Source: Chionis minor
Taxonomy: Eukaryota; Chordata; Aves; Charadriiformes; Chionididae
DNA length: 64,000 bases
Direction: 5' to 3'
Assembly (NCBI GenBank): GCA_013398295.1
Contig: VZSF01000690.1
Span: 386,392 to 450,391, forward strand
This document shows, piece by piece, positions 58,423 to 64,000 of this stretch. The first letter of the stretch is position 1, and each line of letters begins with the position of its first letter. The notes below the pieces were generated by a model, which saw nothing but the letters and a program-made list of their open reading frames with translations, did not search any database and had not been told where the DNA came from. The translations under genes were made by a program, and so were the position numbers.

Positions 58423-58745
58423 GTATATTACAAGCAGAGGGAAAAAAATGAAAGTAAGAAAAATCATCAGCTTGAGAGCCTTGATCTGCTTTCCTAATCA
58501 CGCAGTCCAAAAGCACATAATGACTATTCGCACACTGATCAATGCAACGTTTTAAAGCTATAAATTCTGAATCCAGTTGATTTCCTTACTGAGTTTCATC
58601 ATTTGTTCTGTTGCCTTTTGTCCCCCCGGTGTTTCCACTCCTTTCATGCCCTGATGCAAAGCAACTGGGGGAGAGAAAGGGGAGGAAAAAAACAACACAA
58701 AAAAAAAAAAAGCACAACAGATCTCTGAATCTTCCTACCACAGTA

Positions 58746-58824
58746 TATCTCTCTCTCTCTCTCTCTCTCTCTCAGTCTGTCTCTCTCTCAATCTCTCTCC
58801 CCCCCTTCTCCCCCCCTCCTCCTT
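58746..58824. repeat. (CT)n microsatellite and pyrimidine tract
   Basis: About 13 perfect CT units, then interrupted CT runs, then C/T-rich sequence. Intronic. Confidence 0.92.
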
Positions 58825-60546
58825 CAAAACCTCAAGGTCCTTAGCAATCTTCCCCCTCTAGATTGTACGGAAACACTCAAGCCTTTTGCATTACTGCAGC
58901 CCTACAAACCAACACAAAATATCTAATATACAATTACAGCGTCCCCGAACAGATTTAAAATCAATATCCTCCCATAATAATGCTGGGGAAACTGAAAGCA
59001 TGATGTTGCATATGGGCAGGAAGGAAGAGACTGTTTGTCACTGCAAGCATCAAATTCTCATCTATCAAGGGCTTGTTAAAGATGCAGCATCTTAAAATAA
59101 TTTTTTTTTTTAAAAAATCTCAAACAAGCACCATATTTGAGCGAGCATACACTGCATCTGCCTGTGAGTCAACATGCACGCGAAGCTTCTGCGATTTGCC
59201 CAAAGTGTGCTGGTTAAGAAAGGTTACAAACCCCCCTGGTGCTATTCATAAGAACAACAAAATTATTTACGTTCCGGGGGACATTTTAAGCCAAGCAACT
59301 GTCCCTCGGACTCGGAATCACTCCGCATTACTTTGGATTCAGCTAGGCAAGCCCAGGTTCCTGCTTGGCACTGTGTTTATGGAGGTGCAGGGCGCAGATC
59401 TGCGGCCGCCACGGGCTGAGCGGTGCCGAGAGCAGACAGTCACCGTGCCCAGGGCAGCGCCTGCCAGGCAATGCCGTTATCCAAAGAGCAATTTGGGAAC
59501 TCTGCGAAGTTACGAGTGGCATCTCAAGGTTTTTTTAAAGAGCGCAAGCTGCCTCCAATGTTATCTTGCCATGACCCTGTCACCCAGCCTGCTAACACAA
59601 CTGGCGCTCGGAGACAACCGCGGAGGCTTGTGACCCTCCAGAACCAAAAGCAAAGCAAATACAACAAAACGGGGGCAATCGGAAAGCAGATGGGGAAGGA
59701 TGAAGTCAGCCAATGACAGCACTTTAGTTTTCCCAGCACTCGAGTTGGCCTTTCAATAAAATCTGAATTTTATCAATCTTCCTGCCTCAGTTTACCCTTT
59801 AAATAACTCCTCCAAAGCCACGGACAGCATCAGCTAGCCAAGCCAGCATCAAAGCTAGGAAGTACCTGGCCACACAGCACAAACAGAGTCACAAGCTCCC
59901 TCCCCACGGAACTCTTCATTCTTCATGTTGATTTTCCTGGAAATGTTACCCTGATGCTGCAAACCCTCAGCGCCGGAGGCCAAGATCATATATCCTCCTC
60001 CGAAGTGTTCTCATCCGGGATTTGTGGCTTTGAAACAACAAAGTCCCGTCGCTCTGCTCGCCCCTCCCAGCCTGGGCAGGAGGCAGCAAAACCCAACAGG
60101 GTTCGTTCTTACGTACTTCAGGCAGAAGAGACTCCATGGGAGAACTGGTGACAGAAGCACCAGTTCCATGTGACAGCAGTTAGAATACGAGCAGCAAAGC
60201 TTCCTTGATTTCACAACTCTGCCAAGGCACCTCATTACCCTCCCATCACTCCTTCTCTCTTGCTGTTCCACTCCCACCCCCGGGCGCCCATCTGCCAGCA
60301 GACATTCGCTCCGACTAGCGCCGTGCCCCGCTCTGCCCAGGCACGTCAGCAGGACAGGCTGCAAGTCCCACCTCACTCCCAACCAGATGCACTTGGGGCC
60401 GGGGAAGACCAAAATCGTGCGGTAACTCCGAAGCGGCACCGACTCCACCAGACGCACGCCCCACCAGTCCCCAAAACGCCCACTTCTCGGCACGCAGGCA
60501 AGTGAGCCGGCGCCTGCCATCTCCAGCACGCCACCGGGAAAGATCA

Positions 60547-60620
60547 CGGAACCATAGAATTGCTTAGGTTGGAAGATCCCAGATGTCCTTCAGTTCAGAC
60601 CTGAATGCCGCCCTCCAGAG
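60547..60620 (-). repeat. Diverged CR1 fragment
   Basis: GGAACCATAGAATTGCTTAG then GTTGGAAGATCCC and CCCTCCAGAGAGAT resemble the reverse complement of a CR1 3' end, but are more diverged than the other two copies. Confidence 0.7.
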
Positions 60621-61801
60621 AGATCCCACATGAGGGTATCCATCTCTAGGATGATCTGCAGCATTTTCCTTCCAGCATCTCAGGTTCACTTTGTACCAAA
60701 GCACCAAACCCCACGCGGAGTTCATATTTGGGTTGCTCCCCAGCAGCTTTTAGCACAGTCAGTCCGATCACAGAATGAAAATTTTCCACTTCTTTTTTTC
60801 CCTCCCCTTTGTTTCAGGCAAAGTCCTGGGATGTGTCAGTGACTGCCTCTGCCCCCAGAAGTGTGGGCACTGAATCAACAAGATACACAGTAAGCAACAA
60901 AAAGGGAGTAATTTTCATCAGTAGCCAGCACAGAGGCACAAAGATCGAACAATCCGCCCCAAATTTACTGAGTCAGTAGGAGAGCGCAAGACTGAATACC
61001 AATCTTTTGAACTCCAGCCCAGTGTTACACGAAGCCCCTCTCGGCTGTCTTAGCTGCAAAGCAGGGATGAGGCAGGTCACGTTTTCATTAGTTACCTGGT
61101 CAACTCACAGATTTGGGGGTACAACCCAAACGGCAACGAGTTTGTCTCACAGCCCAAATCCTTTCCTCCCCACAACTTAAACCACACTTAGACCTGGTAA
61201 ATCCGTGCCCTTCTACAGGACTCTATAAACTAAATTCAACCCTTCCTGTCCATGTGCCCCCCATCCAACCGCCCTCACACACAAAGGACTGGGATGGTGG
61301 TTGAAGGCACTGGGACAGGAGCACCCACAGTCCATTTCCCCCTGACTTTGCAGCAGCAAAACCAAATACATTTTGCAAATGAGCTGGCAGTGTAGCTCCT
61401 GGATGTCTTACCACCCTCCCGGAGACGGGTCGTGCGTTTAGAGTCCGTCACTACTTACTGACCAGAAAGCCAACAGGCAGCTGTTTGTTAAGGCGCCTGC
61501 AAAAGGCAACACTCCACCTTCGGACAGAGGATGGGGAGGGATAGTTGTGGGGGGCTTTTTATCCTCCCTTTTGCCCCAAATCCCTGCTTTTGCCTCCTCT
61601 CTCTTGCCTTCTACAAAGCATGTCAGCTGAAAGGAAGCCAAATCAGGGCAGTTTTTTAATATTAAAGCTGAAAATGAAAGACATTATCAGTAGAACTGTA
61701 ATGTTATGAAGCTAGACCCGGCAATAACCCAAGTAAGGAGTATTAGAGGAAGCCCCAAGCATACTGATCACTTACTGCCACAAAGGCACCGCAGCCCTGA
61801 C

Positions 61802-61818
61802 CACACACACACACACAC
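61802..61818. repeat. (CA)n microsatellite, short
   Basis: About eight CA units in an intron. Confidence 0.85.
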
Positions 61819-63378
61819 TCCCACAGGTCTCCCATGTAGGTCCCCAGATCCTGCGGTACACTCAAGGCAGTGGAGAAAGCGATCCAGAGAGGTTTTTGGA
61901 AACAAAGTCAAACATTTTCCCGCAAGATCTAGAAATCAAAGTGGATTTTTTTCCCCCCCTCTTTCACAGAAAGAGAAATTCCAGCACTCACCTGCTACAC
62001 TTCTACAGTGAATGAATAGAGACAGGCCAGGAAAGTAGGTCAGCTGGAAGGGCACAGCCCTTCTGCCCCCATACAGAAGTATCACCCACCGGCTTTGCGC
62101 CCATGCAGGGAAAGGATGTGGGTATGACACCACCAAACGAGCTTGTGCAGAAGCCAGGGTAACGTGGGCTTTATCTAATCACAGCCCTCTTTGGACTTGA
62201 GACACACTGATTAGAGACCATGGGTGGAAATGTCACCTGCAAGTAACGGTGCTTTGTGTTCATGCGCTGCCTCTAATCCTCAGCCTCCCAGCACTCAGCA
62301 GAGCTGGGCGACTTAACCATCATGTTCTCCAACACGTCTAAGAATCCCAAGCCTCATTATCAGCTTTGAAGAGAGGACTTGGGAGCCTAAATCAGTTGGG
62401 AAGATTAGAAAACCTATCTCTAGATTTCTCCAAAGAGAGGGGGACTTTATCTCCACTCTTTACAGGGGAATCTGCAGCAGAGAAGATGCACCAAGGACAC
62501 ACATTGCATCAACAGCAGGGTGACACCAGAGCCCATGTCTCAATGCTGAGCACAGGGTTTCACCTGGAGAAGGGATATAACAAATACGAAGTGCTCCCAA
62601 CATTTTGCCCTCCCACTGTTGTCAAATGGGTGGGCTACAGGGCGAGTCCCAGTTACAGCCAAGGAACCGCACCAAGTTTTTCTGCGCTGTGTTATGCTGC
62701 AGACGCAACGGGAGGAGATCAAGACCTATCTCACGCTCCTAATCCATATCATGGGTTTTGCTCTGAAAACTTCTTGGACCCAGAAGTCCTGAGTAAACAG
62801 AGAACTGAGCCAACTTACATGGGAAATCACCCAGGCTCAGATAGCCAACCTCTAACGAGAAGAGTCTCCTTTTTCACCTCTTTTCGCGTTATTTTAAGAG
62901 GAGGAAAACATCCTCCCTTGCTCTTAACTCCCCCATCAAACTTAAACCCTGGAGATGACAATTCCCACCGACCAATCTGGAATGTCTTGGCAGCGTCTCA
63001 GGTTATTGAGCTCTCCCCTTTCCTTTAGCACAAACATGCTGCCACCAGAGGAGCTGCTCTGCTCAAACCGCTCTGGTGCTCCAGCCCCTGCGCCGAGGGT
63101 GACAGGTTTGCAGGGACCCCGGAGACTCACTTCCCCAGCGATGGATTGTGCCTTTGTAAGGAGCAGCACCAGGTTGCCGCGTCCCCGCGGGCCCAGAGCT
63201 GCTCCCAACAAAGGCCGGCGGCCGAGGGGCCACGCAGTGGGCTGCGCGCAGCAGCGTGGAATCTGGCTGCACATCGGCACCATCCCTTGCCAGCAGGAAT
63301 CAATGGAACAAAGGGAGAGCGAAGCACAAGGTCATGGGAATAACAGGCCATAATTTAACTGAGGGCAATGAGAATGGG

Positions 63379-63393
63379 AAAAAAAAAAAAAAA
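63379..63393. repeat. A homopolymer, about 15 bases
   Basis: Simple A run. No adjoining SINE or target-site duplication was recognised, so it is not called as a retroposon tail. Confidence 0.8.
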
Positions 63394-64000
63394 TTATTGG
63401 GGAAGCCGGGGGAAGGGAAGCAGTGGGCTTCTGGACTTGGGATCCTAGAACAATACAAGTGCATGCCAGCTCACGGGGCAGGGTTAGTTCTAGCAAGGGA
63501 GGGGGAAATAGTGCCGTATCTCAGCAAAGGGGATGTCGAAACAGCTGCAAAATAAAGGTAGTATCCTCCTGTCAGCAAGTCAGCTTAATGGCTTTAGGGA
63601 CATGGCAGGCAGCAGGCTTCAAACCTTAGCTATTGCACTGGGTTCTCTCACTGTTCTTTATGCTGCCACATCTGTATCTATTTGTTGGTTGTCATTTAGA
63701 TTTAGATTGCAAGCTCTCCAGGGCAGGAAGCGTCCTTTCGCTAGCTGCTGTACCAGTCAGAGTAGGACAAATAGTAAAACCAGCCGAGCGAGCGGGGCAC
63801 CCCTGGCTCAGGACTGTCCCCAGCCTTGGCCAAGGTATCTGCAAACGTTCCCTAAACATCACGCTTCAAGTTCCCTGGGACAAGCAGCTCTTGGAAACAG
63901 GGAGGAAAACAGGAAACAAAGAGAAGGGAGGAATGGGACACACTAACGGTCTCTTACTACAAAGCAAGGAGGATGCAATATTGAGTAATCAAAGGTTTTT

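Larger units (their letters stand above)
58304..64000 (-). other. SAMD11: SAMD11 intron (partial) to window end
   Basis: The upstream SAMD11 exons (the conserved part with HWDVNISFREAS in human) are not in this interval on the minus strand, so the gene continues beyond 64000. Contains simple repeats, a CR1 fragment and no other supported gene. Confidence 0.6.

Noticed and set aside
58389..58824. CA/CT runs considered as CRISPR-like or regulatory arrays
   Set aside because: They are ordinary dinucleotide microsatellites without spacers.
63379..63393. A-run as a possible retroposed gene or SINE tail
   Set aside because: No retroposon body, processed coding sequence or target-site duplication is visible beside it.
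1..64000. A new defence, mobile or biosynthetic system
   Set aside because: The window is explained by two vertebrate genes, introns, a few CR1 fragments and assembly gaps. No cluster of unexplained coding sequence exists.

Overview
The window is vertebrate nuclear DNA, most likely from a bird. Introns are large, exons have canonical GT/AG borders, there are three fragments of CR1-type retroposons (one ending in the ATTCTATG-like octamer repeat seen in sauropsid CR1 tails), and assembly gaps interrupt the sequence. There is no sign of prokaryotic, plasmid or viral gene organisation. Only two protein-coding genes can be supported, and both are incomplete because they run off the window or into gaps. 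Comparisons with human proteins rest on recall of the families, not on a search.

Left part (1-17272, + strand): the last four coding exons of NOC2L, a nucleolar 60S ribosome-biogenesis factor and histone-acetylation inhibitor. They lie at 1990-2103, 7035-7170, 14440-14583 and 17127-17272. Their splice phases agree and they end in the family's acidic C-terminus and a TGA stop. The introns between them are long (4.9, 7.3 and 2.5 kb) and hold no other gene I can support, but they contain a strong CTCF-like motif and several clusters of TAAT-type homeodomain cores.

Middle (17273-21101): a 3.8-kb convergent intergenic/3'-UTR interval with poly(A) signals on both strands.

Right part (21102-58303, - strand): eight coding exons of SAMD11, a SAM-domain Polycomb-associated protein best known from photoreceptors. 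In transcript order they are 58303-58211, 52005-51841, [one exon missing], 37523-37408, 37017-36939, 36677-35974, 28711-28587, 23616-23506 and 21350-21102. The upstream exons lie beyond 64000. All visible junctions keep frame except the 51841 to 37523 join, which needs an unseen exon. The 568-base N gap at 46017-46584, beside a CpG-rich segment, is the natural place for it. The tail-to-tail NOC2L/SAMD11 order matches the human 1p36.33 arrangement.

Assembly condition: two direct duplications (625 bp, period 931; and 376 bp, period 537) begin or end exactly at N positions, and a 15-bp repeat flanks another N. These look like contig overlaps that were not merged, not biological duplications.

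I found no CRISPR array, operon, rRNA, tRNA, intact mobile element or new gene system. The most interesting unexplained signals are candidate noncoding regulatory blocks: 38985-39430 and 48960-49470 in SAMD11's largest intron, and 6180-6480 and 12340-12560 in NOC2L introns. There is also a 5 x 32-bp minisatellite.
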